From Halorussus vallis (lineage in GTDB: Archaea; Halobacteriota; Halobacteria; Halobacteriales; Haladaptataceae), in NCBI RefSeq assembly GCF_024138165.1, contig NZ_CP100000.1, positions 1,736,001 through 1,800,000 on the forward strand: a stretch of DNA of 64,000 nucleotides. Direction: 5' to 3'. Each line of letters starts with the position of its first letter. The stretch's first letter is position 1. Below, piece after piece: positions 1-7,809 of this stretch. The position numbers and the translations under genes were made by a program. The notes below the pieces were generated by a model. The model was not told where the DNA came from. It did not search any database and saw only the letters and a list, made by a program, of their open reading frames with translations.

Positions 1-237
1 CAATTGTCAATAGGTAATACCACTGTCCGAAAATGGCAGTCGAGTCTAGGTCGATACTGCGCAGAATTGGCGGAACGCGAAGTACCGAAAAATCGCCACG
101 GAGTACGCGCCCGCGCGTAGGCACGTAACGGAAGTCAACCCCCCGGGGGAGGGTACCGCCCACAGAATATCAGCGGTAGAGGCTCTGTCGCTGATTTGGC
201 GAGGACGAAACTATCTCGAGACAAACGGACACCGATC

Positions 238-552
238 TCAGTCCGCGATGGTGCGTTCGACAGTATCTGACGGTGACTCTGAAGCAGTAGTAGAAGGACG
301 AGCGATGGTGAGTCGGCCGAAACAGTGATCGTGAGAACACAGCGAGAACCGGCGAGATTCAGCGGCTAACGCAAGCCGGACGCGCATGTAATCACCGAGA
401 TTCCTCGACATCGCTCCGCCATCGGCTGCGGTCGCACATGCCGGAACCGGCGAATCCTCCGCGTACCGATGGATTGCGTAGGCACCGGTCGAGCGAGTTC
501 GCAATCCGTACTCTGGGAGGTCTGCGAGCGCGACCGTGAACAGGTCGGTCAT
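238..552 (-). CDS. Small Cys/His-containing protein of unknown function, coupled to AbrB-like gene
   Basis: A 104-residue protein that I do not recognise. Its ATG overlaps the stop codon of the upstream AbrB-like gene by four bases (ATGA), so the two are probably translated together. It contains Cys39, Cys72, His74, His76 and Cys77; the C-H-H-C cluster near the C-terminus could bind a metal, but the spacing is not a standard zinc finger. The C-terminal 25 residues are Ser/Thr-rich. The overlap with a SpoVT/AbrB-fold gene resembles a toxin-antitoxin layout, but nothing in the sequence identifies a toxin fold. Coding status rests mainly on the overlap and the shared strand. Confidence 0.55.
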   Translation of the reverse strand: MTDLFTVALADLPEYGLRTRSTGAYAIHRYAEDSPVPACATAADGGAMSRNLGDYMRVRLALAAESRRFSLCSHDHCFGRLTIARPSTTASESPSDTVERTIAD

Positions 553-866
553 CAGTCGCCTTCCATGGAGCTGGCGGTCGCCTGATCGCCGAGAACATCG
601 CGCTCACCCGGCGAGAGCTTACGCTCTCGCTCACGTTCGACGAGCGCTTCTTCTGAGGAGTTCGCCGTCCGGTTGTCGCCAACGTTGGGGATAGGTACCT
701 TCAGGACACCTTCTTCGTGGTCGTAGGAGACGAAGACGTGATAGTCATCGGTGAGTTCGCCTCCGTCGACGAGGCCGTTGTGTTCGAGAATTGCCTTCGG
801 AATGGTGATACCGGCGGTGAGATGGTCTTTGGTTCCACTGAGACGGCGGATTTTGACACGATGCAT
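552..866 (-). CDS. AbrB/SpoVT-like DNA-binding protein
   Basis: A 104-residue protein whose first 60 residues fit a swapped-hairpin AbrB/SpoVT domain: a basic first strand (residues 1-8), then ITIPKAILEHNGLVDGGEL (about residues 20-38), the usual 'IPK.ILE..GL..G' signature, then a beta-rich stretch ending near residue 60. The C-terminal 40 residues are charged and probably disordered. Such proteins bind DNA as dimers and often act as autoregulators or antitoxins. The start is supported by a TATA-like box centred about 26 bp upstream, which implies a leaderless transcript. It forms an operon with the overlapping downstream gene. Confidence 0.75.
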   Translation of the reverse strand: MHRVKIRRLSGTKDHLTAGITIPKAILEHNGLVDGGELTDDYHVFVSYDHEEGVLKVPIPNVGDNRTANSSEEALVERERERKLSPGERDVLGDQATASSMEGD

Positions 867-888
867 GGCACGGCGATATACCGTCTCG

Positions 889-896
889 TATAAAAT
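889..896 (-). promoter_or_regulatory. TATA box of the AbrB-like gene
   Basis: On the minus strand the stretch reads ATTTTATA and is centred about 26 bp upstream of the ATG at 866. That is the standard archaeal TATA-to-start distance, so the mRNA is probably leaderless. Confidence 0.5.
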
Positions 897-1495
897 GCTA
901 TGGGTCGGATAGATTCTGCCTATGGACGCGAGTGAGATGATTCTGTCCTTGTTTAAATATTTATATTTTTATAGGATTGAATCGGCTGCGCGCAATGTAG
1001 AGCGTGAATGTATCATGTCCGGTATTGACCCCCCACGGCTGGTAGAAACTGTGTACTGAATACAGGGCGCGTATCGGTCACACGGCTTTTCTGAGCTTGA
1101 TGGTACGGACAAGAAAACATGTAAAAAATATCTGAAGATACGGGCTTTGGTAGCGGGTGTCGCCCAGACCGTCCGGAATCAGTACACTTTTTATCGACCG
1201 AGCAGATTTTTCCGACGATTCGTTCTATGACCAGCCGGCTCGCGGTTCGTCCGGTGTTCGACCCCCTCTCGCCCCCCGCCGCGCGACGGGCCCGATAGCC
1301 GCAGCACTCGGGTTCGTTTCGCTACCTCCTCGGTAGTCGCACTCCCTCTCGATCAGATACGCATATGCCGACACCCACGGAGTCACCGGCCAATTGCCGG
1401 GGCTCGAACGATCACGTACCGACACGCGAACCGAAGTCAAACCGCTCACTCGAACCACTCGGCGGTGCGCTAACACCCCGCGGGGGTGGTCTTCG
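897..1495. other. Long intergenic region, AT-rich island
   Basis: About 600 bases between divergent genes. It contains an AT-rich run near 951-978 (TTTAAATATTTATATTTTT), which is conspicuous in this GC-rich genome and could be a promoter or an easily melted site. I see no convincing gene, repeat array or RNA here. Confidence 0.4.
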
Positions 1496-2791
1496 ATGAT
1501 TGCTGCCAAGCGCTTGCTGTGGCGTAACCGGGACTTCCGGCGCTTCTTTGCCGGGCAGTTCACTACGAACGCCGGAGATAGCCTCTACACGGTCGCGGTA
1601 CTCTGGCTCGCCTTCGAGCTGAGCGGGTCGACCCTCATCACCGGCGCCCTGAACGCGATACTGCTACTCCCGTGGCTGCTACAAGTGTTCGCCGGGCCAC
1701 TCGTCGACCGCCTGCCGCTTAGATCCATCCTCGTCGGGTCACAGGTGGTTCAGGGCGTTGTTGTGCTCGTCCTGCCGCTCGCAGCGGTGACTGGACATCT
1801 AAGCGTCGGCGTCCTGTTCGTCGTCGCCCCGGTTCTAATGCTTGCCACGCTCGTAATGGCGCCGATGGAGACCGCGCTACTCCCTCGTATCGTTGATGAC
1901 GAGCGACTCTCCGAGGCCAATTCCGCCATGGCGACGGTGACACTCGGGCTGGATATGGTGTTCGATGCAATCGGGGGCGGTTTCATCGCCGTCTTCGGAG
2001 CGACGATGCTGTTCTTCGCTGACTCAGTCACCTTCGCCGTCGCCGCGCTGCTATTCGCCGGTATCTCGCTGGGACCTCCCGGAAGTCCGGAAGAAACAGA
2101 GGAGACTGACGAATCCGAACCGACCGTCGAGTCAGTGCTCCGGTCGTACGTATCGGATCTACGGGCAGGTGTCGAGGTCCTTCATGGGACCCTCTTCATG
2201 GAATTGATGATGACGACCGCGGTGGCGAACTTCACGGCCGGGGTCACGCTGGCGATTCTACCGGCGTTCAGCGCCGGCATTGGCGGTCCTGCGATTTACG
2301 GCTTGCTGTTGGGAGCCCTCGGCATCGGTCGGCTCGTCGGGTCCATCGTCGGCCCATATGTAGAGGGTGTTCCCTACGGGATGGTTCTAATCTCGCAGGG
2401 GTTCGGCGCGGGTTGCTGGGTCGCGGCGGTGTTGGCGCCGTCGCCGGCGCTCACGATCGTTCTGTTCGGCCTCGCGTGGGTGCCTGCCGGCACATCGGGC
2501 GTGCTTACGGCGACGCTGAACCAGCGAGTGTTCCCGGCCGACATGCTCGGCCGGGTCTCCGCGACTAAGGGCACTGCCACGGGGGCGACGCTCCCACTGG
2601 GCTCACTCGTCGGCGGTATCGTCGCTGAAACGCTCGGAACGACGACGACTCTGGCGCTGGCCGCGAGCGGCTTCGGCTTCACGGCCGTCTACGTCCTTCT
2701 GCGGCCGCGGCTCCGACAACTCCCTGCTGTCACGGCCGCCGAGCCGGACGACTTTGACCTACAGACCGAGACGGAGCAACCGGCGGAGTAG
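1496..2791 (+). CDS. MFS transporter (DHA3-like drug exporter family)
   Basis: A 431-residue integral membrane protein with about twelve hydrophobic segments. It opens with RLLWRNRDFRRFFAGQFTT, a typical start of the MFS_3/DHA3 group, followed by a Gly-rich first helix and a loop ending PLVDRLPLRSILVGSQ that matches the conserved MFS loop 2-3 (D-R-x6-R type). A charged central loop, rich in Glu and Asp, separates the two six-helix halves. The predicted role is proton-driven export of a small hydrophobic compound; the substrate cannot be inferred. I chose the ATG at 1496 rather than the in-frame ATG at 1394 because the extra residues are basic and unlike a membrane protein N-terminus. Confidence 0.85.
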   Translation: MIAAKRLLWRNRDFRRFFAGQFTTNAGDSLYTVAVLWLAFELSGSTLITGALNAILLLPWLLQVFAGPLVDRLPLRSILVGSQVVQGVVVLVLPLAAVTGHLSVGVLFVVAPVLMLATLVMAPMETALLPRIVDDERLSEANSAMATVTLGLDMVFDAIGGGFIAVFGATMLFFADSVTFAVAALLFAGISLGPPGSPEETEETDESEPTVESVLRSYVSDLRAGVEVLHGTLFMELMMTTAVANFTAGVTLAILPAFSAGIGGPAIYGLLLGALGIGRLVGSIVGPYVEGVPYGMVLISQGFGAGCWVAAVLAPSPALTIVLFGLAWVPAGTSGVLTATLNQRVFPADMLGRVSATKGTATGATLPLGSLVGGIVAETLGTTTTLALAASGFGFTAVYVLLRPRLRQLPAVTAAEPDDFDLQTETEQPAE

Positions 2792-3052
2792 CGGGACCGC
2801 CCCGGTCTCAACCCGTCCCGTCTGCACATCCTTCGATAAGTCCGTACACCTACTGAACAACGGATTTACTCCAAATCAGGCGTAAGAGATGGGTCGAATC
2901 TACGGCATACATGCTCTGTATTCAGCACGGCCAGTTCCAAGTTACTTCGATCTGGTAGGAGCCACGTGGTGCATTCGCACCACATATTCCTCACACCACC
3001 GACTCTCAGTCCCGAAGAGTTTCAACAGGGCCACGATTCTGAGTCTGTCGCA
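2792..3052. other. Intergenic region without recognisable gene
   Basis: About 260 bases between convergent genes (the MFS gene and the predicted RHH repressor). I see no gene, hairpin with T-tract or repeat that can be supported. Confidence 0.4.
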
Positions 3053-3328
3053 CTATTCACTCCCAACAGACCAGCTGGTTTCTGCCTCTACCCGTAATTC
3101 CTCGGAGTCCAGGACGTCAGCGATCTCCTCCGGTGTCACAGACCCTTGTCGAACTGCGAGATCCATCAGCTCCTCGACCGCGCCAGTCGGGACTGCAGTC
3201 GTCCCGCCGCACATCTTCAGATAGTAGTCCGCCGCGGTGTCGAGTGCCGTCGACTTATGCCCCTTCCCGGTAGCCTCTTTCAGATTCTCCCATTTACGCT
3301 TTCGTGCATCGGTCGCTTCGATACGCAT
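3053..3328 (-). CDS. Predicted ribbon-helix-helix-type small regulator
   Basis: A 91-residue haloarchaeal protein. Residues 1-8 (MRIEATDA) can form a beta strand, followed by helix RKRKWENLKEATGKG and helix KSTALDTAADYYLKM, which is the strand-helix-helix order of a ribbon-helix-helix DNA-binding domain. The C-terminal half is acidic and probably helical. I start at the ATG at 3328; an in-frame upstream ATG would add 16 residues and cross an operator-like repeat. An 11-mer lies 3 bp upstream of the start and recurs twice further upstream, so autoregulation is a reasonable inference. RHH assignment is from predicted shape, not from a close family match. Confidence 0.7.
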   Translation of the reverse strand: MRIEATDARKRKWENLKEATGKGHKSTALDTAADYYLKMCGGTTAVPTGAVEELMDLAVRQGSVTPEEIADVLDSEELRVEAETSWSVGSE

Positions 3329-3330
3329 AT

Positions 3331-3341
3331 TCGTTGCACAA
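3331..3341 (+). promoter_or_regulatory. Operator-like 11-mer, copy 1
   Basis: TCGTTGCACAA, immediately upstream of the start codon of the predicted RHH regulator. The same 11 bases occur at 3457-3467, and inverted at 3483-3493. Confidence 0.5.
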
Positions 3342-3385
3342 CCTCCCCCGGAACCTAGTATTCTGCGGTCACTCAAACCGGGAGA

Positions 3386-3395
3386 GTATATAAGG
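3386..3395 (-). promoter_or_regulatory. TATA box of the RHH-like regulator gene
   Basis: AGTATATAAG on the plus strand (CTTATATACT on the minus strand), about 60 bp upstream of the start at 3328. It implies a leader of about 35 bases that contains the first operator-like 11-mer. Confidence 0.5.
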
Positions 3396-3456
3396 AGTGT
3401 ACGCGATTGAATCCAATTGCTTCGAGATTCGGGGGATCCTCGCTACTGTATGTTCC

Positions 3457-3493
3457 TCGTTGCACAATCAGATTCAGCGAAGTTGTGCAACGA
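3457..3493. promoter_or_regulatory. Operator-like inverted pair of the 11-mer (copies 2 and 3)
   Basis: TCGTTGCACAA at 3457-3467 and its exact reverse complement TTGTGCAACGA at 3483-3493, with starts 26 bp apart. Together with the copy at 3331 this gives three perfect copies within about 160 bp upstream of the regulator gene. Confidence 0.55.
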
Positions 3494-3596
3494 GCGAGAT
3501 TCGATTCTGTCGACGTACGACCCCTGGGCGGAAGACTGGGTGAGACACCTAATCGAGTTACAACCAAATACCGGCATTATCAGAATATGGCAAATT

Positions 3597-4676
3597 CTAA
3601 ACTAGTCCAATACCGTACAGAATCAAGATTATCCCGACTGTTTGAAGACTGAGAGAAATAGCAACGATAAGCAAGAGGTAATTAACCGAATCTCGGAGCG
3701 TATTTCCCACTATGCAGGCTTGTTTAAGAAGAGTCACAAGAACATCTTTTTGAGTTGTGATTCCTTCTGCAGGTTCATCAGGTACTGCAAGTTTGAAGTA
3801 ATCGCGGTATATTCTTTGAGGAGTTCTTTCGGTGAGACCACCGATAATAATGGGTCCAACAGTTCCACATACAGCGGATACAACCAGTAGTGTTGTTCCC
3901 GTAATCGTATACACATTTAGAAGATTCCCAATATTGTTTAGTTGTTGATTCAAGAGTATCGCAGCGAGAGAAATTAGAATACTTAGTGAAACTACCGTTG
4001 TTCGACCGAGACGAAAGCCAGCAGATTGGTAAAATCGACGTTGTTCTAGCAGATTGCTAATCTTCTCATTTGCTTCTGTTCTCAGCAATTTTAGGGAGCT
4101 TTCGTCAAGGTGTTCTGCTAAATCTTGAATGTCGGCTGTACTGTCAAATAGGTCCATGTCCTCAATTTGGCGTTTGAATTCTGGACGAGAAAATACAGAA
4201 AGAAATTGCTCGAATTGATTTCTAGACTCAAGTTCTTCTGGATTGGATATATCGGACTCGTAGATTTCCTGAATGACCGGATTCAAATCTACTTCAAAAT
4301 ATGATTTTACGGAAAATGAATCTCCCTTGGCGTCAACAACGTAAATCTGCCAGAAAACGCCATCAGTTAAGATTCCCATCTCTTCTGCGTCGCCATGGAC
4401 AAGATATTCATGAAGCTGTCTCTTCCCCGATTCGTAACTCTGCGGTGTTTTAGCCTCCCCGATTACGGTAATTGGTAGATTCGTAATGGTAAAATCAGGC
4501 CGTCTATAGGGATGTCCTGAGAGAATTGGTTCGCTCTTGAATTCAAGTCCTAATGCGTCTAACAGTGGGTATATAATAATCCGTATTCTGTCGACTTCAT
4601 ACATATCTTCATTTGGGATATCGTTGGAGATATCCTTGAGAGCTCTAAATACTTGTTCCCTATACCTACTATTCAT
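3597..4676 (-). CDS. Membrane-anchored HsdR-N/PD-(D/E)xK nuclease-like protein
   Basis: A 359-residue protein in an AT-rich stretch. Residues about 20-130 resemble the N-terminal nuclease domain of type I restriction R subunits: RRPDFTI (Asp61), then GEAK (Glu74, Lys76) gives the D-x12-ExK core, and QLHEY (Gln87, Tyr91) matches the QxxxY motif of RecB-like nucleases. Residues 150-215 are charged and helical. The C-terminal 130 residues hold three to four hydrophobic segments (about 228-242, 257-280 and 331-358). No helicase or methylase partner is nearby. A role in defence or nucleic-acid handling at the membrane is inference. Base composition is clearly lower in G+C than the chromosome, suggesting recent acquisition. 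Confidence 0.75.
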   Translation of the reverse strand: MNSRYREQVFRALKDISNDIPNEDMYEVDRIRIIIYPLLDALGLEFKSEPILSGHPYRRPDFTITNLPITVIGEAKTPQSYESGKRQLHEYLVHGDAEEMGILTDGVFWQIYVVDAKGDSFSVKSYFEVDLNPVIQEIYESDISNPEELESRNQFEQFLSVFSRPEFKRQIEDMDLFDSTADIQDLAEHLDESSLKLLRTEANEKISNLLEQRRFYQSAGFRLGRTTVVSLSILISLAAILLNQQLNNIGNLLNVYTITGTTLLVVSAVCGTVGPIIIGGLTERTPQRIYRDYFKLAVPDEPAEGITTQKDVLVTLLKQACIVGNTLRDSVNYLLLIVAISLSLQTVGIILILYGIGLV

Positions 4677-4836
4677 ATTACAGGTAGATATACCCTCTAT
4701 TAGTTATTTTCGCATCAGTTGAGAATCCGTACTCTCTACTTTCACTTCCGCTCTGTCCGTGGCAGACCTTCTTATCGCTACTCTCCGCACAACGCTACGT
4801 CGAAGCAACCACCACGATCTCCACAACAGACCTACC

Positions 4837-5418
4837 ATGCCCAAATTCAACACCAACTGGCCCATAGACGGTATCCTGACCGACGAAACACGCTCGAAGA
4901 TTCAGAGCGCCTACCGCCACAACCTCTCAACATCCGGTCCGGGCATCGAAGAGACGGAACTCACCGACGGGCTACCGCTCGACGTCGACGCTTTCCTCCT
5001 TAGCCGCTTCGAGGATAACTTCGTTCATGCGGAGGTCCACATCGTGTGCAAGGACCATCCGGAGCTGGTCGTCGACGTCGTGGAGGACTGTCCATACCAC
5101 GTCGACGGAGATCGACTTTCGACGCTGGCCGATTTGGGCGAGGAGTACGCCGACCTGGAGCAGGACCTCCTGGAGGTCTCGGCACTGATGTGTAATCTGC
5201 CGGAGTTCGAGGAGGAACTTCAGCAGTACGTCGTCGACCGCGTGGCGTTCCAGAGTCTGACGTGCTACGAGGGGCTGCTCACGTTCTCGTTCGGCTTCTG
5301 GGTCGCGGACGTGATCGTCCAGTCGTATCAGGACTTCGAGCACGAGCTGGGCGAACGAGTTGGGATTCCGATTGAGCCGTCGGTGGAGGAGTTGGTGGAT
5401 GCCAGAGAAGTTGAATAA
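4837..5418 (+). CDS. Hypothetical acidic protein
   Basis: A 193-residue acidic protein with no recognised family. It starts MPKFNTNWPIDGILTDETR; the ATG at 4837 is preferred over an in-frame ATG at 4759 because the extra residues are basic and uncharacteristic. The protein is predicted mostly alpha-helical, with a central Glu/Asp-rich helix-turn region (residues about 90-150) and no membrane segment. It is separated by 80 bases from the small zinc-ribbon gene downstream and divergent from the nuclease-like gene upstream, so it could belong to the same accessory module. Confidence 0.65.
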   Translation: MPKFNTNWPIDGILTDETRSKIQSAYRHNLSTSGPGIEETELTDGLPLDVDAFLLSRFEDNFVHAEVHIVCKDHPELVVDVVEDCPYHVDGDRLSTLADLGEEYADLEQDLLEVSALMCNLPEFEEELQQYVVDRVAFQSLTCYEGLLTFSFGFWVADVIVQSYQDFEHELGERVGIPIEPSVEELVDAREVE

Positions 5419-5497
5419 CTATCTTTTTTGTTCGCTTCAAAATACCAGAGATATTGAGTTAGACTATTGGCTAATTTGGTCGTTGTTGGTTTTGGAT

Positions 5498-5674
5498 ATG
5501 CCCAGATGTCCTCACTGTTCCCACGAAGATGACATCGAGAACTTCACGTACACACTTACAAACGACGGTAAACGAGGCCATGATATCGAGATGAGCAGTG
5601 TGACCTCTGCAACTCAATACCTCGTTTGTCCGGACTGCGATTCAATAATCGGTGGGGGTCATGTAATCGGATAA
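5498..5674 (+). CDS. Small zinc-ribbon protein
   Basis: A 58-residue protein that starts MPRCPHCSHEDD and carries CPDC near residue 45, so two Cys-x2-Cys knuckles are separated by about 40 residues. This is a classic zinc ribbon and would bind one zinc ion. The partner or target is unknown. A longer in-frame start exists at 5360, but those residues are not protein-like and overlap the upstream gene. Confidence 0.65.
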   Translation: MPRCPHCSHEDDIENFTYTLTNDGKRGHDIEMSSVTSATQYLVCPDCDSIIGGGHVIG

Positions 5675-5743
5675 AGATAACACGGTCAACGATTTTGCCG
5701 ACAAATTTTCATCCATTCCTTCACATTTAAGTACACCTGAGCG

Positions 5744-5956
5744 GTGAGTCGAGAACTTCTCCTGGAGGAACAAATTCCGATTGCGTCGAGTAGTAACGGC
5801 TACTACATCCTTGAAACCGAAGACGAGCTGAAGGAGTACGTGGACAACCTCGAAGGTCGGATGATGAAGATCGCCGACCTGAAGTACGCGATTCGTCGAG
5901 CGGCTCAGGACTGGGACGACGATATCGAACCGTCTGAAGATGCGGATTTACTCTAA
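5744..5956 (+). CDS. Small protein, possibly the C-terminal remnant of a winged-helix gene
   Basis: A 70-residue product from a GTG start, with a TGA in frame one codon earlier. The sequence EQIPIASSSNGYYILETEDEL followed by a helical tail with paired Arg/Lys resembles the segment that follows the recognition helix in phage and plasmid winged-helix proteins ('I.S....GYYI..T..E'). The expected N-terminal helix-turn-helix is absent, so this may be a truncated gene rather than an intact one. The C-terminus is acidic, as usual in haloarchaea. Confidence 0.45.
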   Translation: MSRELLLEEQIPIASSSNGYYILETEDELKEYVDNLEGRMMKIADLKYAIRRAAQDWDDDIEPSEDADLL

Positions 5957-6006
5957 CTAAATTTGAGAATCGGTGAAAGTAAGCCTCAGTGATTAATTTC
6001 TTCTCT

Positions 6007-6594
6007 ATGAGCGATAAACAAGGGTCAGCTGATAATGAAGTCCTTCGCTATGAATACGAAAGCGCAGTGGATACAATTGAAGCCCAAATTGAGGAAGCTA
6101 ACGAAGTTCGGGATCAATCACTAGGACTACTTCGCATTATATTCATTTTACTTGGGATTATTGGGACTGCGACGACATATGGTGTTAGTGAGGTTCTTTA
6201 TCAGGTCCTTGTAGTCCGTCCGTACTGCGCCCTCCATTTTCCGGTTTGTATCGGCACAGATCTCCTCGCCTACTGGTCGGTCTTTCTGCTATTTTTGGGT
6301 CTGATATTTATTCTCTTCTCCTCAATTGGGGGAGTAAGGAAATTCGGTGCAGCAACTCATAACGATATCTACGATACACTTTCTCAGGAATATACAGAAC
6401 GTGAATTCTTCGCCCGGCGGCTTTCAGCCCACCGAAACCGAATTGCTCACCTCGCAAACGAAATAAAAACGTCTCAAACAGCTCTTGCTACTGGGTCGAG
6501 TTTGCTTGGATGTAGTCTTTCGCTGCTGGTTCTTCTTGGTCTCACAATTGCGACCAGGGTGCAGTTAGAAGATGGATTGCGACCTCTTTGTTAG
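6007..6594 (+). CDS. Three-helix membrane protein with coiled-coil segments
   Basis: A 195-residue protein in low-G+C DNA. Residues about 10-40 form a charged helix likely to be coiled-coil. Hydrophobic segments follow: LLRIIFILLGIIGTATTYG, then WSVFLLFLGLIFILFSSIG, and after a soluble charged stretch (about residues 110-155, with ERE and RLSAHRNRIAHLANEI) a last one, SSLLGCSLSLLVLLGLTIA. I do not recognise the family. The helix-TM-TM-helix-TM layout is reminiscent of membrane effectors in defence systems, but this is only a layout similarity. Start: ATG at 6007; an upstream GTG at 5989 would add six residues. Confidence 0.6.
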   Translation: MSDKQGSADNEVLRYEYESAVDTIEAQIEEANEVRDQSLGLLRIIFILLGIIGTATTYGVSEVLYQVLVVRPYCALHFPVCIGTDLLAYWSVFLLFLGLIFILFSSIGGVRKFGAATHNDIYDTLSQEYTEREFFARRLSAHRNRIAHLANEIKTSQTALATGSSLLGCSLSLLVLLGLTIATRVQLEDGLRPLC

Positions 6595-6729
6595 GGGTTT
6601 CTCTTCTTCTGCTTCTTTTTAGTGTTCGGACGATTCGTCAGATGAGCCGAGCCATCTCCCGGGAAACCTAACAGTCGGTTTGCTTGTGTCAAAATACCTC
6701 AATAGGTCACTTTCGGTGCCCTTTGCTCG

Positions 6730-6741
6730 CTTTTATCTAAA
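6730..6741 (+). promoter_or_regulatory. TATA box of the orc1/cdc6 gene
   Basis: TTTTATCTAAAT, centred about 29 bp upstream of the ATG at 6765, consistent with a leaderless transcript. Confidence 0.5.
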
Positions 6742-6764
6742 TCCTGTTAGTACCAAGCAAACAG

Positions 6765-7769
6765 ATGATTACGGACGCTCGCGCCCTTCGCAAGTCCTAC
6801 GTCCCACAGGAACTCCATCACCGCGAAGGCCAAATTGATTATCTCTCTTCGGCTCTCCGGCCGATTACCGACGGCGATACCGGCGAGGATGCTTTCATCT
6901 TCGGACCTACTGGCACAGGGAAGACTACCATCGCCAAGTTCGTCCTCCGCCAGCTCGAACGCGAAGCCCTCGACGTTCGCTGGGGCTACGTCAACTGTAT
7001 CTCTGACGCCTCGAAAGCAGCAGTCCTCCACCGACTCGTCCGAAAAGCCGGATGCGGAGCGGACCTTCGCAAAGAGGGTACTGCCACGTCGACGTTCCTC
7101 GACCGTCTCCGCGACCTCGATAGCCAGTTCGTCGCCATCGTCGACGAGGTCCACGTCCTCGACGATATGGACACCTTGCTCGCGCTCTACGAGCTGGAGA
7201 ACGTCTCGATGGTCATGGTGACCCTCGATGAAAAGAGCCTCTTCGCAGAATTCGGCTCACAGCTCGAAAGCCGCCTTCGAAGTTCCCCGAAGGTCGATCT
7301 CGACAAATACGGGCAGGACGAGATGGTGGACATTCTCCAGGGGCGCGTTGAGGCGGGCCTGTCGCCCGGGTCAATCACCGACGAAGCAGTCGACTACATT
7401 GCGGACCTCGCTGCTGGAGATGCACGCCAAGCGATTGCTCTCCTCCGACGCTCAGCAAAGTACGCCATCAAGCACGGCGACGGCCCGATCTCCCCGGCGG
7501 TCGTCAGTCAGATTCGAAAGGACGCCCAGCGAGACATCCGGTCGTCTCGCATCGCTGAGCTGAGTACGCACCAACGATTGCTGTTCGACATTCTGAGGGA
7601 GGCAGGCGAGCTGTCGGCTGGGGAGTTGCATTCTCGGTACGAGGAGCAGGCGAACAATCCGAAGACGCGGAGTGCGCGACGGCGGTATCTCGGGAGTCTG
7701 GAGGACTACGAATTGATTACGTCGCGAGGAGCAGGGCGTGGGACGCGGTACGAATTCAGGACCAAATAG
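6765..7769 (+). CDS. Orc1/Cdc6-type AAA+ replication initiator
   Basis: A 334-residue AAA+ ATPase of the archaeal Orc1/Cdc6 family. Walker A is GPTGTGKTT at residues 47-55, Walker B is VAIVDE at 123-128, and GDARQAIALLR near 222 is the sensor-2 signature of this family. The last 80 residues form a winged helix (STHQRLLFDILREAGELSAGEL). Such proteins bind origin repeats and load the replicative helicase. At 334 residues it is shorter than many chromosomal paralogues (about 400), which is common for plasmid- or element-borne copies. Its place inside an accessory region suggests it served or serves a mobile replicon; no origin repeat array was recognised beside it. Confidence 0.9.
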   Translation: MITDARALRKSYVPQELHHREGQIDYLSSALRPITDGDTGEDAFIFGPTGTGKTTIAKFVLRQLEREALDVRWGYVNCISDASKAAVLHRLVRKAGCGADLRKEGTATSTFLDRLRDLDSQFVAIVDEVHVLDDMDTLLALYELENVSMVMVTLDEKSLFAEFGSQLESRLRSSPKVDLDKYGQDEMVDILQGRVEAGLSPGSITDEAVDYIADLAAGDARQAIALLRRSAKYAIKHGDGPISPAVVSQIRKDAQRDIRSSRIAELSTHQRLLFDILREAGELSAGELHSRYEEQANNPKTRSARRRYLGSLEDYELITSRGAGRGTRYEFRTK

Positions 7770-7809
7770 TCACCAAGAGATATAATAATCTCCTTTACAT
7801 TGATAGAGT

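Noticed and set aside
1225-1563. Minus-strand open frame of 112 codons
   Set aside because: Arg-rich, overlaps the MFS gene start, and shows no family features.
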